64,000 bases of DNA from Streptomyces sp. NBC_01689 (GTDB lineage: Bacteria; Actinomycetota; Actinomycetes; Streptomycetales; Streptomycetaceae), in contig NZ_CP109592.1 of the NCBI RefSeq assembly GCF_036250675.1, forward strand, positions 3,224,001 to 3,288,000. The letters run 5' to 3'. The notes below the pieces were generated by a model. The model ran no database searches and was not told the origin of the DNA. It saw only the letters and a program-made list of their open reading frames with translations. Position 1 is the first letter of the stretch. Every line of letters begins with the position of its first letter. Below are positions 1 to 8,973 of this stretch, piece by piece. The translations under genes were made by a program, and so were the position numbers.

Positions 1-155
1 GCGGCAGGTCCCTGCGCGGGGCGCTGGTCAATCCGATGGCCTGGATCACTCACAGCAAGATAGCGCGACATTTACGTTTTTTCGGGCATCAGGCGGTCCG
101 CCCTCGCCGGGCCCTCCCTCAGTCGCGTGACGAACCGTCCCGGACCGGACCGCCG
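1..155. other. Window edge, no gene called
   Basis: No convincing coding frame is visible here. A short AT-rich patch lies near positions 60-90, unlike the surrounding GC-rich DNA, and could belong to a promoter or terminator of a gene outside the window. On the minus strand this stretch is the 3' side of the NUDIX gene. Confidence 0.4.
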
Positions 156-914
156 TCAGACCTCGGGGCGCAGCATCGGCGGATTGAGAAGGGTGGCACC
201 GCCCGCGCGGAACAGCTGGGCGGGGCGGCCTCCCTGACGGGTGGTCGTGCCTCCCGTGGGCACGAGGAAGCCCGGCGTTCCCGTCACCTTGCGGTGGAAG
301 TTGCGCGGGTCGAGCGCGACGCCCCACACCGCCTCGTAGACACGGCGCAGCTCGCCGACGGTGAACTCGGTCGGGCAGAAGGCGGTGGCCAGGGACGAGT
401 ACTCGATCTTCGACCGGGCGCGTTCCACACCGTCCGCGAGGATCGTCGCGTGGTCGAAGGCGAGCGGTGCCGCCTGCTCGCCGTCACGGCCGTAGCCGCC
501 CTGCTGGAGGAGCTCCTCCACCGGCGCCCAGCGGGCGCTCTTGGCGTCACCGCCGGCTCTCGGCGCGGGCAGGTCGGGGGCGAGGGCGAGATGGGCCACG
601 CTGACGACCCGCATGCGAGGGTCGCGTTCGGGGTCGCCGTAGGTCGCCAGCTGTTCCAGGTGCGCGCCGTTGTCCTGGGCCGGAACGGACGGGTCGTGGG
701 CGCGCAGCCCGGTCTCCTCGGTGAGCTCGCGCGCCGCCGCCTGCGCGAGGTTCTCGTCCGCCCGTACGAACCCGCCCGGCAGCGCCCATCGGCCCTGGAA
801 CGGCTGCTCGCCCCTGCGCACCGCCAGCGCGCACAGGGCGTGGCGGCGCACGGTCAGCACGACCAGGTCCACGGTCACGGCGAAGGGCGGAAAGGCAGAC
901 GGGTCGTAGGGCAT
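156..914 (-). CDS. NUDIX-domain transcriptional regulator, NrtR-like
   Basis: 252 aa. Residues 47-70 form a complete NUDIX box (GGFVRADENL...RELTEETG), the metal and pyrophosphate binding loop of NUDIX hydrolases. The C-terminal third (about 165-235, around SLATAFCPTEFTVGELRRVY) matches the winged-helix domain that defines NrtR-type regulators. NrtR proteins control NAD or sugar metabolism by binding ADP-ribose or related ligands, and many have lost hydrolysis; here the box is intact, so hydrolase activity remains possible. I chose ATG 914 because the conserved domain begins just after it (MPYDPSAFPPFAVTVD). The frame stays open upstream but without another good start. There is no ribosome site at normal distance, so a leaderless or weakly initiated message is possible. 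An inverted repeat at 925-944 sits just upstream and may be an autoregulatory operator. The ligand is unknown. Confidence 0.8.
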   Translation of the reverse strand: MPYDPSAFPPFAVTVDLVVLTVRRHALCALAVRRGEQPFQGRWALPGGFVRADENLAQAAARELTEETGLRAHDPSVPAQDNGAHLEQLATYGDPERDPRMRVVSVAHLALAPDLPAPRAGGDAKSARWAPVEELLQQGGYGRDGEQAAPLAFDHATILADGVERARSKIEYSSLATAFCPTEFTVGELRRVYEAVWGVALDPRNFHRKVTGTPGFLVPTGGTTTRQGGRPAQLFRAGGATLLNPPMLRPEV

Positions 915-924
915 GCCGTGATCA

Positions 925-944
925 TAGTCGTCTCCCTGACGATA
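925..944. promoter_or_regulatory. Inverted repeat upstream of the NrtR-like gene
   Basis: On the minus strand the site reads TATCGTCAGGGAGACGACTA: perfect 5-base arms (TCGTC/GACGA) around a 5-base spacer, plus partly matching flanks. It lies 10 bases before the start codon of the regulator gene. NrtR operators are roughly 20-base palindromes with TAT-GTC type half-sites, so this is a reasonable autoregulation candidate. The assignment is inferred from position and shape only. Confidence 0.4.
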
Positions 945-1045
945 AACACGTCGTTCGCCGACCACGTCCGACGTGATCCACTCCTCCTCGCCACAGGTTC
1001 CGGGGAGCGCCGCCGCCCGCGGTCCGGACGGCGCCCGCGGCGCTT

Positions 1046-3181
1046 TCACATCCCCAACTGCAGCCCGTCGGCGGCCTCCTCGACCATCGCGAGGCCGAGT
1101 CTGCTGATGCGCACCGAGAAGGGTCCGCCCGCGATCCGCAGTCCCGTCAGTCCGATCTCACCGAGCGGTGCGCTGCCGACCGGACGCACGGTCACCGTCC
1201 CGGCCGGGGCATCGGGGCGGATGCCGGCGAGGGAGCTGACGAGCAGTACCGAGGCGGCCGCCGCCGTGGCCGTGGGCCGGCAGGCCGCGGGATGCGGGAC
1301 CGGGGCGCCGCCCTGGGTGCGCTGCTCACCCGCGTACATCTCCGGCAGCCGGTGTCCGAAGGTCTGCGCGGCGTCGAGCAGCCCCCGCAGCAGCGCGCTC
1401 GCCTCCTTCTCGTGCCCGGCCGCGAACAGCCCGGCGACGGCGACGGCGGTCTCGTGGACCCGTACGGCGCCGCTGCGGTGGCCGAAGGGGTTGTACGCCG
1501 CCTCCCTGGCACCGAGGCTGCGCAGCCCCCAGCCCGAGTCCATGGCGGGGCCTCCGAGCAACCGCGCGAGGTGTTCGGTCCGTGTCTTGTCGAGCAGGCC
1601 GGGGGCCAGGGCCCCGGAACCGAGCAGTCCCGTGTCGAGGAGGTGGACGGTGCCGGCGCCGAGCTGGGGCAGCGGGCGCCCGTCCGGCGCGCGGGCGACC
1701 GCGGGTCTTCCGCCGCCGTCCTCGACCCAGAAGTCCTCCTGGAACGCCGCACGGAGCTGCTGGGCCCACTGCCGCAGTCCCTCGCCACCGGGCCGGCCGG
1801 TCTCGTCGAGCAGTTCGGCGCCCAGCACGGCCGCCCGATGGGCGTGGGCCTGCGTCTCGCAACGGAACGGCCCGCCGGGTCGTGGGTCGGCCAGGTAGGT
1901 GCCGTCGCCCACGGCGGTCCGCAGCCAGGCGAGGCACCGCTCGGCGGCGGGCAGCAGTTCCCGGGTCTCCTTCTCCGCCAGCCCCCAGCGCCGGGCCTCC
2001 GCGAGGAGGACGGGGAAGAGCAAGGTCGCTTCGGTCGCCGTGCATCCGGGCGGCAGATGCGGGCCCGCGTCCCTCAGTGGTCCGGGAATCAGCCCGGACC
2101 GCGCTCCGCTGCCCACGATCTGGGTGCGGGCGAGACTCCGCAGGGTGCCCGCGGCGAGGCGGGTGCCGAGGGGCAGGGTCATCCTGGCCGCGGCGAGGGC
2201 CTCGGCCGGTGCGCGACCGCAGCGCCAGGGCACTCCCGCGGCGAGGTAGGTGTCGGACGGGTGCGCCGGGTCGCGCAGCAGCAGCGCCCGGAGATCCTCG
2301 GCGCCGGTGTGCAGGAGCGCCTGGATCCCGGGGTCGTCGCCCACGGCGCGCGGCTGGGCGAGCGGGCTCGCCGCGGACTGCCCGACGGCCCGGTGGTTCT
2401 TCGTGCGGTCGGTCCGTACCCGCAGTTCCACCGTCCAGGAACCGCCGGCCGGCAGTTCCAGTTGCCAGCGGAGCAGTCCGGCGGAGGCCAGGGCGTCCGC
2501 GGGCGGAGGGTCGGCGGTGACGGCCGACTCCCCCGTGGCGCAGGTCCACCGGAGACCCGAGTCGTTGACGGTGGCGGGCAGTTCGGGCCCGGGCCAGCCC
2601 GAGGCGACCGAGGCGAGTTCCGCAAGGTCCGTGCCGAGGGCCACCTCCAGCGAGAGGCGCAGCGCGCGGGAGGCGGCGCTGTACAGGACGATCCGCTCCG
2701 TGCCCTCCGCTCCCCTGGTCCGTTCCACGATCACGTCCGGATCGGGGCCCGAGTCGGCGGAGGCGCGCACCGTGCCCACGAAGCGGGCCCGGTCGGCGCC
2801 GATCATGCGGGCCTGTACGGGGAGGGGTTCGCGGCCAGCCACCTTCACCTGGCAGCGGGACAGCGTCCGTCGGCCCGCGCGGTAGAACCCGTCCAGTCCG
2901 TGGCCGGTCAGCTGTCCCTGCTCCGTGGAGATCGCCAGTCCCGGCAGGGCGACGCAGACGAGCGCGGTGTGCACGGGTGGCAGATCCGTGGACCTCCGGG
3001 GAACGGGGACGGGCGCCGGACGGGCCGCGGCAGCGCCAGTCGTGGTCGCGAAGGGGCTCAGCGACGTCTCGATGCCTGCGAACGGGGGCGCCGAACCGCC
3101 GCGGCGGTCGAGGTGCTCCGCGGGGCCGCGGGGCGGCGGGAGGTCGCCGACCGGTTCGGAGGGCGGGTGGGGCATGGGCAT
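1046..3181 (-). CDS. Glycogen-debranching-type glycosidase (amylo-alpha-1,6-glucosidase family)
   Basis: 711 aa. The N-terminal part (from about residue 55, LVCVALPGLAISTEQGQLTG) matches the beta-rich domain found at the front of bacterial glycogen debranching enzymes. The rest looks like an (alpha/alpha)6 barrel, for example NPFGHRSGAVRVHETAVAVAG and LPEMYAGE near the C-terminus. Family members cleave alpha-1,6 branch points or related glycosidic bonds in the cytoplasm; no signal peptide is seen. ATG 3181 is chosen because GGAGGAA lies 5 bases upstream and the conserved domain follows. An in-frame ATG at 3493 also has a strong GGGAGGAG site, and an ATG at 3532 overlaps the stop of the DUF4192 gene. 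Both would add an Arg/Pro-rich N-terminus with weaker codon bias, so they are less likely but not excluded. It lies downstream of the DUF4192 gene on the same strand. Substrate uncertain. Confidence 0.8.
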   Translation of the reverse strand: MPMPHPPSEPVGDLPPPRGPAEHLDRRGGSAPPFAGIETSLSPFATTTGAAAARPAPVPVPRRSTDLPPVHTALVCVALPGLAISTEQGQLTGHGLDGFYRAGRRTLSRCQVKVAGREPLPVQARMIGADRARFVGTVRASADSGPDPDVIVERTRGAEGTERIVLYSAASRALRLSLEVALGTDLAELASVASGWPGPELPATVNDSGLRWTCATGESAVTADPPPADALASAGLLRWQLELPAGGSWTVELRVRTDRTKNHRAVGQSAASPLAQPRAVGDDPGIQALLHTGAEDLRALLLRDPAHPSDTYLAAGVPWRCGRAPAEALAAARMTLPLGTRLAAGTLRSLARTQIVGSGARSGLIPGPLRDAGPHLPPGCTATEATLLFPVLLAEARRWGLAEKETRELLPAAERCLAWLRTAVGDGTYLADPRPGGPFRCETQAHAHRAAVLGAELLDETGRPGGEGLRQWAQQLRAAFQEDFWVEDGGGRPAVARAPDGRPLPQLGAGTVHLLDTGLLGSGALAPGLLDKTRTEHLARLLGGPAMDSGWGLRSLGAREAAYNPFGHRSGAVRVHETAVAVAGLFAAGHEKEASALLRGLLDAAQTFGHRLPEMYAGEQRTQGGAPVPHPAACRPTATAAAASVLLVSSLAGIRPDAPAGTVTVRPVGSAPLGEIGLTGLRIAGGPFSVRISRLGLAMVEEAADGLQLGM

Positions 3182-3528
3182 GCGGCTTCCTCCGCGCTCG
3201 GTGCGCTGCGGGCGCGTTCGGCGCCGGGTCGGGGACTCCGGAGGGTCGGGGGTCTTCGGCGGCGCGGTCCGGCCGCGGGTACCGCCACACAGGTGAACGG
3301 AACGGCCCTGCTCGGGGTCACGCTCTCGACGCCGGAAGCCGACCGAATGGCGGTGCCGAGGGATGTCCTCCCCGTCGGGGCGGTCGACGCGCGAGCGGAG
3401 CAGACCGCGGAATCGCCGCGCGGGAGCGGAAGCGTGCGCCCTGCCTCCAGGCACTCGCTGGGAGCGGCCGCTCATGTCCCCTGCCCGCGTCATGTCTCCT
3501 CCCCGCGCCCCTTGTCCCCTCCAGCGCC
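3182..3528. other. Gap between DUF4192 and debranching genes, possible N-terminal extension
   Basis: This 347-base stretch is open in the frame of the debranching gene on the minus strand and contains a strong ribosome site before ATG 3493. The translated product is Arg/Pro-rich with moderate third-position GC, so I treat it as untranslated leader. No hairpin of terminator strength was noticed. Confidence 0.4.
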
Positions 3529-5220
3529 TCATGACTCGTCCCCCGCGCCCTGACGGCCGTCCTCGCGGCGGGCGCGGGCCCGATCCCTCGTGCGCCGGAA
3601 CGCGCGTCCGGGCCCTTCCCCGGTGGGCGAGGGGTGCTCGGCGGGACGGAGAGCGGGGAGACCGCGCGCGTCGAGAGAGCGCCGGCTCGCTCGCGTCCCC
3701 CCGTTCCCTGACGGCCGCGTCCTGCGCCGACGACGGACAGTCGCTCCTGGGGGCGGCGCCGTGACGTCCGTGATTCCCTCAGCCGGTCCTTCGGATTCCG
3801 ACGATTCCTCCGGCTCCTCCGACTCCGCTGACTCCGCTGACTGCGCTGACTGCGCTGCGGGATCGTCCGTCTGGATCGGTGCCATGCGCTCGGCGGGCCG
3901 CTGCCGATCCGCTTCCGCACCCGGCCGGCCGGTGCGCTCCGCCCGCAGACAGCGGCGGATCGACTCGGGGTCCAGTCCCTCGTTGCAGGCCTGGTGCAGG
4001 AGGCGTGCGAAGAGGTAGTCGGGGTCGGCGCCCAGTGCCATGGCCAGAGCCTCCCGGGCCTCCAATTCGTCACCGCTCGACCAGGCGACCCACCCGGCGA
4101 GGGTGAGAGGGGCCGCGGCATGCTCGCCGTAGGAGCCGACGCAGCGGCGGGCCAGCGCACGCCAGAGGCGCAGGGCCGGTCCGGCCTCGTCGCCCTCCAT
4201 CCACTCGGCGGCGCGGTCGCGGGTCGTACGGTCCTGGAGGCCGAGGATCACGGCGGCGGCCTCCCCCGCTTCCAGGAGTCCGTCGTCACGGAGGTCGGCC
4301 GGCCGGACGCCGGAGACAGGTGGCGCGTCCGCGAACCGCTTCAGGAGCAGTCGCGCCTGCCCGAGGGTCTCCTCGGACAGGACCGCGCGACTCTCGTCGT
4401 CCAGAATCCTGGTGATCACCGCCCTGCTGGCGGCGTCCAGCGCCGCCTCCTGCTCCACCGCGGCACCGCGCTCCCAGGGGCTGAGGCGCGCCGTGAGCTC
4501 CCGGAGGGATCCACGCACCTGAAGGCCCGCGTAGGTCGCGGCGGCCGCCAGGACGGAAGTGCCGGGCAGTCCCATCGCCGCACCGTCGGACGGGCAGCAT
4601 CCCCGACCGGGACAGCAGTACGACCAGAAGCGGCCGTCCGAGATGCAGAGCGCCTCGATCACCGGGACGTCGAGACGGCCGCAGGCCGTCCGCAGCAACT
4701 GGGCGAGGGGGCGCAGCCGCTCCATGACGTCCCGGCCCGACTCACCGCTCCCGGGCTCCTGGATGAGATACGCGACCATGCTCTCCGGCCGTGCGCCTCT
4801 GCGCTCGCTTCCCCTGACCAGCCCCTGCGCCAGCTCTTCGGCCACCGAGGGCCAGTCGTCCGGCTGGGCCGGGATGCCGAGCCGCGCCCGGCCGCCGAAC
4901 CGGCCGCGCCTCTCCCCGTCGTGCAGGGCGGCCAGCACGATGCTGTCCTCCGGCCGGTACCCGAGCAGATAGGGCAGGGCGTCCGCCAGCTCGGCCGGTG
5001 TCCGCAGGGTGATCCGGTGACCGCCGGGCAGCTCGCGTCCGTCGTGCCCGGACCCCGGTACCCACTGTCCGCCGCTCGCGCCGGGAGCCCCGTACGCGTC
5101 GTGGCCTGCGTGGGCACCGCAGTCGTCGCGTCCGGCACGCAGGTCGTCTCCTCCGCGCACACGGCGCCCGCTGATGTCGCTGTCGCCGGACGATCCGGTC
5201 GCTTCGTCGTGATTCGTCAT
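3529..5220 (-). CDS. DUF4192 family protein
   Basis: 563 aa, function unknown. The DUF4192 core begins near residue 68 (RITLRTPAELADALPYLLGY) and runs for about 330 residues; this family is common in actinobacteria. The first 65 residues are Gly/Asp-rich. The last 130 or so are low complexity: first a Ser/Glu/Gln stretch of SAQ/SAE repeats, then Arg-rich sequence. Neither tail looks folded. ATG 5220 (MTNHDEATG) is preferred; an upstream in-frame ATG at 5301 would run through the DnaA-box region. The stop TGA at 3529-3531 shares bases with an ATG of the downstream frame. It is divergent from recQ across a 133-base region, so the two genes share a promoter region. No signal peptide or membrane segment is seen. 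Confidence 0.75.
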   Translation of the reverse strand: MTNHDEATGSSGDSDISGRRVRGGDDLRAGRDDCGAHAGHDAYGAPGASGGQWVPGSGHDGRELPGGHRITLRTPAELADALPYLLGYRPEDSIVLAALHDGERRGRFGGRARLGIPAQPDDWPSVAEELAQGLVRGSERRGARPESMVAYLIQEPGSGESGRDVMERLRPLAQLLRTACGRLDVPVIEALCISDGRFWSYCCPGRGCCPSDGAAMGLPGTSVLAAAATYAGLQVRGSLRELTARLSPWERGAAVEQEAALDAASRAVITRILDDESRAVLSEETLGQARLLLKRFADAPPVSGVRPADLRDDGLLEAGEAAAVILGLQDRTTRDRAAEWMEGDEAGPALRLWRALARRCVGSYGEHAAAPLTLAGWVAWSSGDELEAREALAMALGADPDYLFARLLHQACNEGLDPESIRRCLRAERTGRPGAEADRQRPAERMAPIQTDDPAAQSAQSAESAESEEPEESSESEGPAEGITDVTAPPPGATVRRRRRTRPSGNGGTRASRRSLDARGLPALRPAEHPSPTGEGPGRAFRRTRDRARARREDGRQGAGDES

Positions 5221-5260
5221 GCCGTGACCATCCCGCGGATCGCGAAATCCCGCTGCGGCC

Positions 5261-5302
5261 TGTGGATAACCCATGCCATGACCACGACACGAGTTGTCCA
5301 CA
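5261..5302. promoter_or_regulatory. Two opposed DnaA boxes between DUF4192 gene and recQ
   Basis: TGTGGATAA at 5261-5269 is the reverse complement of TTATCCACA, and TTGTCCACA lies at 5294-5302 on the plus strand. Both match DnaA box consensus; the second is the form preferred in Streptomyces. They point towards each other with 24 bases between them, in the divergent promoter region. Binding by DnaA is inferred from sequence alone. Confidence 0.6.
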
Positions 5303-5353
5303 GGGCGGCGCCCTCATTCGCGCAATGTCCGACCCATCGGGTTGCATGGGGCC

Positions 5354-7534
5354 ATGACCAACGAAGACCCGCGACCCACGTCCGACGACGACCTGCGCGA
5401 CGCGGCCGATGCCGTCCTCGCCCGCCTCGTCGGCGCCCCGGCGGGCGAGGCCCGGTTGCGCGAGGACCAGTGGCGCGCCATCGAGGCCCTGGTGGCCGAT
5501 AAGCGCAGAGCGCTCGTCGTACAGCGCACCGGCTGGGGAAAGTCCGCGGTGTACTTCGTCGCGACCGCCCTGCTGCGCGAGCGAGGTGCCGGTCCCACCG
5601 TGATCGTCTCCCCGCTCCTCGCCCTCATGCGCAACCAGGTGGAGGCGGCGGCCCGCGCCGGCATCCACGCCCGGAGCATCAACTCGTCCAACACGGAGGA
5701 GTGGGAGACCATCCAGGCCGAGGTGGCCGCGAGCGAGGTCGACGTGCTCCTGGTCAGCCCCGAGCGGCTCAACAACCCGGACTTCCGCGATCAGGTGCTG
5801 CCCAAGCTGGCGGCGGCGACCGGTCTGCTCGTGGTCGACGAGGCCCACTGCATCTCCGACTGGGGACACGACTTCCGTCCCGACTACCGCAGGCTGCGCA
5901 CGATGCTCGCCGATCTCCCGCCCGGCGTTCCCGTCCTGGCCACCACCGCCACGGCCAACGCGCGCGTGACCGCCGACGTGGCCGAGCAACTGGGCACCGG
6001 CGCGAGCACGGACGCGCTCGTCCTGCGGGGACCGCTGGACCGGGAGAGCCTGAGCCTCGGTGTGCTGCAGTTGCCGGACGCGGCCCACCGGATGGCCTGG
6101 CTCGCCGAGCACCTGGACGACCTGCCGGGCTCCGGCATCATCTACACGCTCACCGTGGCCGCCGCCGAGGAGGTCACCGCTTTCCTCCGCCAGGCCGGGC
6201 ACACGGTGACGTCGTACACCGGAAAGACGGAGAACGCGGACCGCCAGCAGGCCGAGGAGGACCTGCTCGCCAACCGGGTCAAGGCCCTGGTCGCCACCTC
6301 GGCGCTGGGCATGGGCTTCGACAAGCCCGACCTCGGATTCGTGGTGCACCTGGGCTCCCCCTCCTCCCCCATCGCCTACTACCAGCAGGTGGGGCGCGCG
6401 GGCCGTGGCGTGAAGCACGCCGAAGTGCTCCTGCTGCCGGGCAAGGAGGACCAGGCGATCTGGCAGTACTTCGCGTCGATCGCCTTCCCCCCGGAGGATC
6501 AGGTGCGCCGCACCCTGGACGTCCTGGCCCACGCGGACAGGCCGCTCTCGCTGCCCGCGCTCGAACCCCTGGTGGAGCTGCGCCGGTCCCGCCTGGAGAC
6601 GATGCTCAAGGTCCTCGACGTGGACGGGGCGGTACGCCGGGTGCAGGGCGGCTGGATCTCCACGGGCGTTCCCTGGACGTACGACGGCGAGCGCTACGCC
6701 TGGGTGGCCAAGCAGCGGGCCGCCGAGCAGCAGGCCATGCGCGACTACGTCTCGACGACCGGCTGCCGGATGGAGTTCCTGCGGAGACAGCTGGACGACG
6801 AGCGGGCCGCTCCGTGCGGGCGCTGCGACACCTGCGCGGGAGCCCGGTTCCAGGCTTCCGTGTCCTCGTCCGCACTCGACGCCGCCAACGGCGAGCTGAA
6901 CCGCGCGGGCGTCGACGTCGAACCCCGCAAGATGTGGCCGACGGGCCTGCCCTCGGTCGGCGTCGACCTGAAGGGCCGTATCCCGGCGGGCGAACAGGCC
7001 GCACCGGGCCGGGCCCTGGGACGCCTCTCGGACATCGGCTGGGGCAACCGGCTGCGCCCCCTGCTCGCCCGCCAGGCCCAGGACGGGCCCGTGCCGGACG
7101 ACGTGGCGAAGGCCGTGGTCGGCGTGCTGGCCGACTGGGCGAAGGGGCCGGGCGGCTGGGCGTCGGGCCGGCCCGACGCCCAGCCGCGGCCCGTGGGTGT
7201 CGTCACCATGGCCTCGCGCACGCGCCCGCGCCTGATCGAGTCCCTGGGCGCGCGGATCGCGGAGATCGGCCGGCTGCCGCTGCTCGGGTCCGTGGAGTAC
7301 CTGGGCGAGACCCCGCAGCTCTCCCGAAGCAACAGCGCCCAGCGCCTCAAGGCCCTCGACGGCTCCCTGACCGTGCCACCCGCGCTGGCCGACGCGCTCC
7401 GGACCGCGGGCGGTCCGGTGCTGCTCGTGGACGACGCGACGGAGACCGGATGGACGCTCGCGGTGGCCGCGCGGCTGCTGCGCCGCTCGGGCGCGCAGGG
7501 GGTGTTGCCGCTGGTCCTGGCCGTACAGGCGTGA
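5354..7534 (+). CDS. recQ: RecQ-family ATP-dependent DNA helicase with C-terminal phosphoribosyltransferase-like region
   Basis: 726 aa, about 115 longer than E. coli RecQ. Helicase motifs are clear: TGWGKS at 59-64 (Walker A, with W where G is usual), [17 protein letters not shown] from 162, and the second RecA domain with [11 protein letters not shown] zinc-binding module follows at about 472-496 (one Cys, then CGRCDTC). There is no recognisable HRDC domain. Instead the last 220 residues end in [14 protein letters not shown] (about 688-701), resembling the PRPP loop of ComF-type phosphoribosyltransferases. RecQ enzymes unwind DNA 3' to 5' during recombination and fork repair. ATG 5354 is chosen because the preceding region holds the DnaA boxes and the conserved protein begins here. 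It is divergent from the DUF4192 gene. Confidence 0.88.
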   Translation: MTNEDPRPTSDDDLRDAADAVLARLVGAPAGEARLREDQWRAIEALVADKRRALVVQRTGWGKSAVYFVATALLRERGAGPTVIVSPLLALMRNQVEAAARAGIHARSINSSNTEEWETIQAEVAASEVDVLLVSPERLNNPDFRDQVLPKLAAATGLLVVDEAHCISDWGHDFRPDYRRLRTMLADLPPGVPVLATTATANARVTADVAEQLGTGASTDALVLRGPLDRESLSLGVLQLPDAAHRMAWLAEHLDDLPGSGIIYTLTVAAAEEVTAFLRQAGHTVTSYTGKTENADRQQAEEDLLANRVKALVATSALGMGFDKPDLGFVVHLGSPSSPIAYYQQVGRAGRGVKHAEVLLLPGKEDQAIWQYFASIAFPPEDQVRRTLDVLAHADRPLSLPALEPLVELRRSRLETMLKVLDVDGAVRRVQGGWISTGVPWTYDGERYAWVAKQRAAEQQAMRDYVSTTGCRMEFLRRQLDDERAAPCGRCDTCAGARFQASVSSSALDAANGELNRAGVDVEPRKMWPTGLPSVGVDLKGRIPAGEQAAPGRALGRLSDIGWGNRLRPLLARQAQDGPVPDDVAKAVVGVLADWAKGPGGWASGRPDAQPRPVGVVTMASRTRPRLIESLGARIAEIGRLPLLGSVEYLGETPQLSRSNSAQRLKALDGSLTVPPALADALRTAGGPVLLVDDATETGWTLAVAARLLRRSGAQGVLPLVLAVQA

Positions 7535-7757
7535 ACCATGTGTCGCCATCCGGAACACGGGGCAAGGATATATGTGGCGTACAGCAAGAATTCGGTCGGT
7601 GGCCCCAATTGCTCGTTGCCGCAACCAAGTTCGACAGGAAGAATTGAAGTCCGCTCCCCGCACGGCTCGCCCGTGGTCCGGTAGGGCTCTGCCGCGGCGT
7701 GCGCTCCCCCAAGTCCGACCTCGCCCGCAGTGTGGGCGCGTAGCCGAAGGGAGGACC

Positions 7758-8393
7758 GTGACCTTCGGATTCGCTCCGTCCTCGGCGGCATCCACGTCGA
7801 CGTCTGCCGATCTGTCCGCCGCTTCCGCCAACTCACTGGCCCGCATGCTCGAACCCGCAGAATGGGCGGCAGCGGGCATTCCGCTGCTGCGCAATCCGCG
7901 TGAGGTCGTCAGCGGTCTGCATGCTCGGCACCGGCCCAGACCGGCGACAGCGGTCGTGGCCGTCCTCGACGCGGACGAGCGGCTGAGGGCGAGCGCCTCC
8001 TTCATCCGGCGGCCGGCCCCGGCCGACGGCTGGATGTTCCGCAACGCCCTGCTCGCGCAGCTGCGCCGGGTCATCCCGCACGACCTGCGGCGGCGCACCC
8101 CGGTGCGTACGGCGGTGCTGCTCTACTGCCGTGAGGGCGACGCGCGTTGGACGCAGGAGGACGGGGCGTGGATGTGGGGCCTGCGTGACGCGTGCACGCT
8201 GCACGGGCTGCGCTGCGGGGCGTACATCACGCTGACCCACGACGGCTGGCAGGTTCTCGGCGAGGGCCGCGGCGGGCGTCGTCCGCATGCGGACTCACCG
8301 CCGGAGCCCTTCGCCCTGGCCGAGGCACCGCCGCCGCTGCCGCGCACCGGAGGCGTCGCGTCGGAGGTGTTGCGGCGGGCAGCCGCCCGCTGA
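7758..8393 (+). CDS. Conserved hypothetical protein, function unknown
   Basis: 211 aa, starting at GTG 7758 behind a strong GGGAGG site 6 bases upstream. I do not recognise a named domain. The N-terminal 30 residues are Ser/Ala-rich and probably disordered. The middle (about 35-170) looks like a compact alpha/beta domain with TAVVAVLDADERLRASASF and later TAVLLYCREGDARWTQEDGAW. The C-terminus is Pro/Ala-rich. There is no signal peptide or membrane segment. It lies 223 bases after recQ on the same strand and ends at a hairpin terminator, so it probably has its own promoter. The fold could relate to JAB/RadC-like or actinobacterial-only proteins, but I cannot support either. Confidence 0.65.
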   Translation: MTFGFAPSSAASTSTSADLSAASANSLARMLEPAEWAAAGIPLLRNPREVVSGLHARHRPRPATAVVAVLDADERLRASASFIRRPAPADGWMFRNALLAQLRRVIPHDLRRRTPVRTAVLLYCREGDARWTQEDGAWMWGLRDACTLHGLRCGAYITLTHDGWQVLGEGRGGRRPHADSPPEPFALAEAPPPLPRTGGVASEVLRRAAAR

Positions 8394-8396
8394 TTC

Positions 8397-8426
8397 CGGG
8401 CGCCCGGGTATCCCCCGGGGCGCCCG
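8397..8426 (+). terminator. Hairpin after the gene ending at 8393
   Basis: CGGGCGCCCGGG pairs with CCCGGGGCGCCCG a few bases later, with one bulged G and a short loop, starting 4 bases after the stop codon. No U-tract follows, as is usual in Streptomyces. Confidence 0.55.
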
Positions 8427-8613
8427 CGAACCTTCGGGCCTCCGGCGCCGGCTGCCCCGCCCTGGGCGCCGACCCGCACCGGGCACCAGGCCCCGGCCGC
8501 CCGACGCCGGTCCCGGCCCCGACGACTCGGCACCAGCCACCGCCATCCGCGACCCGTCACCGACGACCTGCAACCCGCAACCCGGACGTGTGGGCACCCG
8601 CACCCCGCACCCC

Positions 8614-8683
8614 CCGCCGTCCGCCACCCGCCACCCGCCACCCGCCACCCGCCATCCGCCATCCGCCATCCGCCATCCGCCAG
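8614..8683. repeat. Heptamer tandem repeat (CCGCCAY), 10 units
   Basis: Ten head-to-tail 7-base units: CCGCCGT, four of CCGCCAC, four of CCGCCAT, then CCGCCAG. The block of identical AC units followed by identical AT units suggests stepwise local duplication by slippage. Confidence 0.9.
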
Positions 8684-8807
8684 ACACTGCCCTGGGCGGG
8701 CGGCCACCGAGAAGCAGCGCGCTCGGAGGAAACCCGTCCAGCGGAGAAGACCCAACACGGGAACGCACCATGGGGAACGCGCCCCGCAGCAGCGCACCAC
8801 ATGCGGG

Positions 8808-8973
8808 GGCACCACGTGCCAGGACACCCGCCTGCATGCGCACCACGTGCCAGGACACCCGCCTGCATGGGCACCACGTGCGAGGCCACCGCCTGCACGG
8901 GCACCACCTGCACGGGCACCACCTGCGAGGCAACCACGCTCATGGGCCACCACGCGCGAGGACACCGGCACAC
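8808..8973. repeat. Degenerate 30-base tandem repeat, about 5.5 units
   Basis: Units begin near 8808, 8838, 8869, 8899 (half unit), 8914 and 8944. The shared core is GGGCACCACGTGC followed by AGG-C-ACC-GC. The first two units are nearly identical and later ones diverge. The core CACGTG is palindromic. Units abut with no unique spacers, so this is not a CRISPR array. Confidence 0.75.

Noticed and set aside
3182..3532. N-terminal extension of the debranching enzyme starting at 3532 or 3493
   Set aside because: Arg/Pro-rich sequence with weaker codon bias and no conserved domain; ATG 3181 has an excellent ribosome site. Kept only as an alternative.
1292..3553. Long plus-strand open frame opposite the debranching enzyme gene
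   Set aside because: Low-complexity Gly/Arg-rich product, no ribosome site, and the minus-strand frame encodes a recognisable enzyme.
8808..8973. Possible CRISPR-like array or a His-rich metal-binding protein
   Set aside because: The 30-base units abut without spacers, and open frames across them are low complexity in several phases at once with no supported start.
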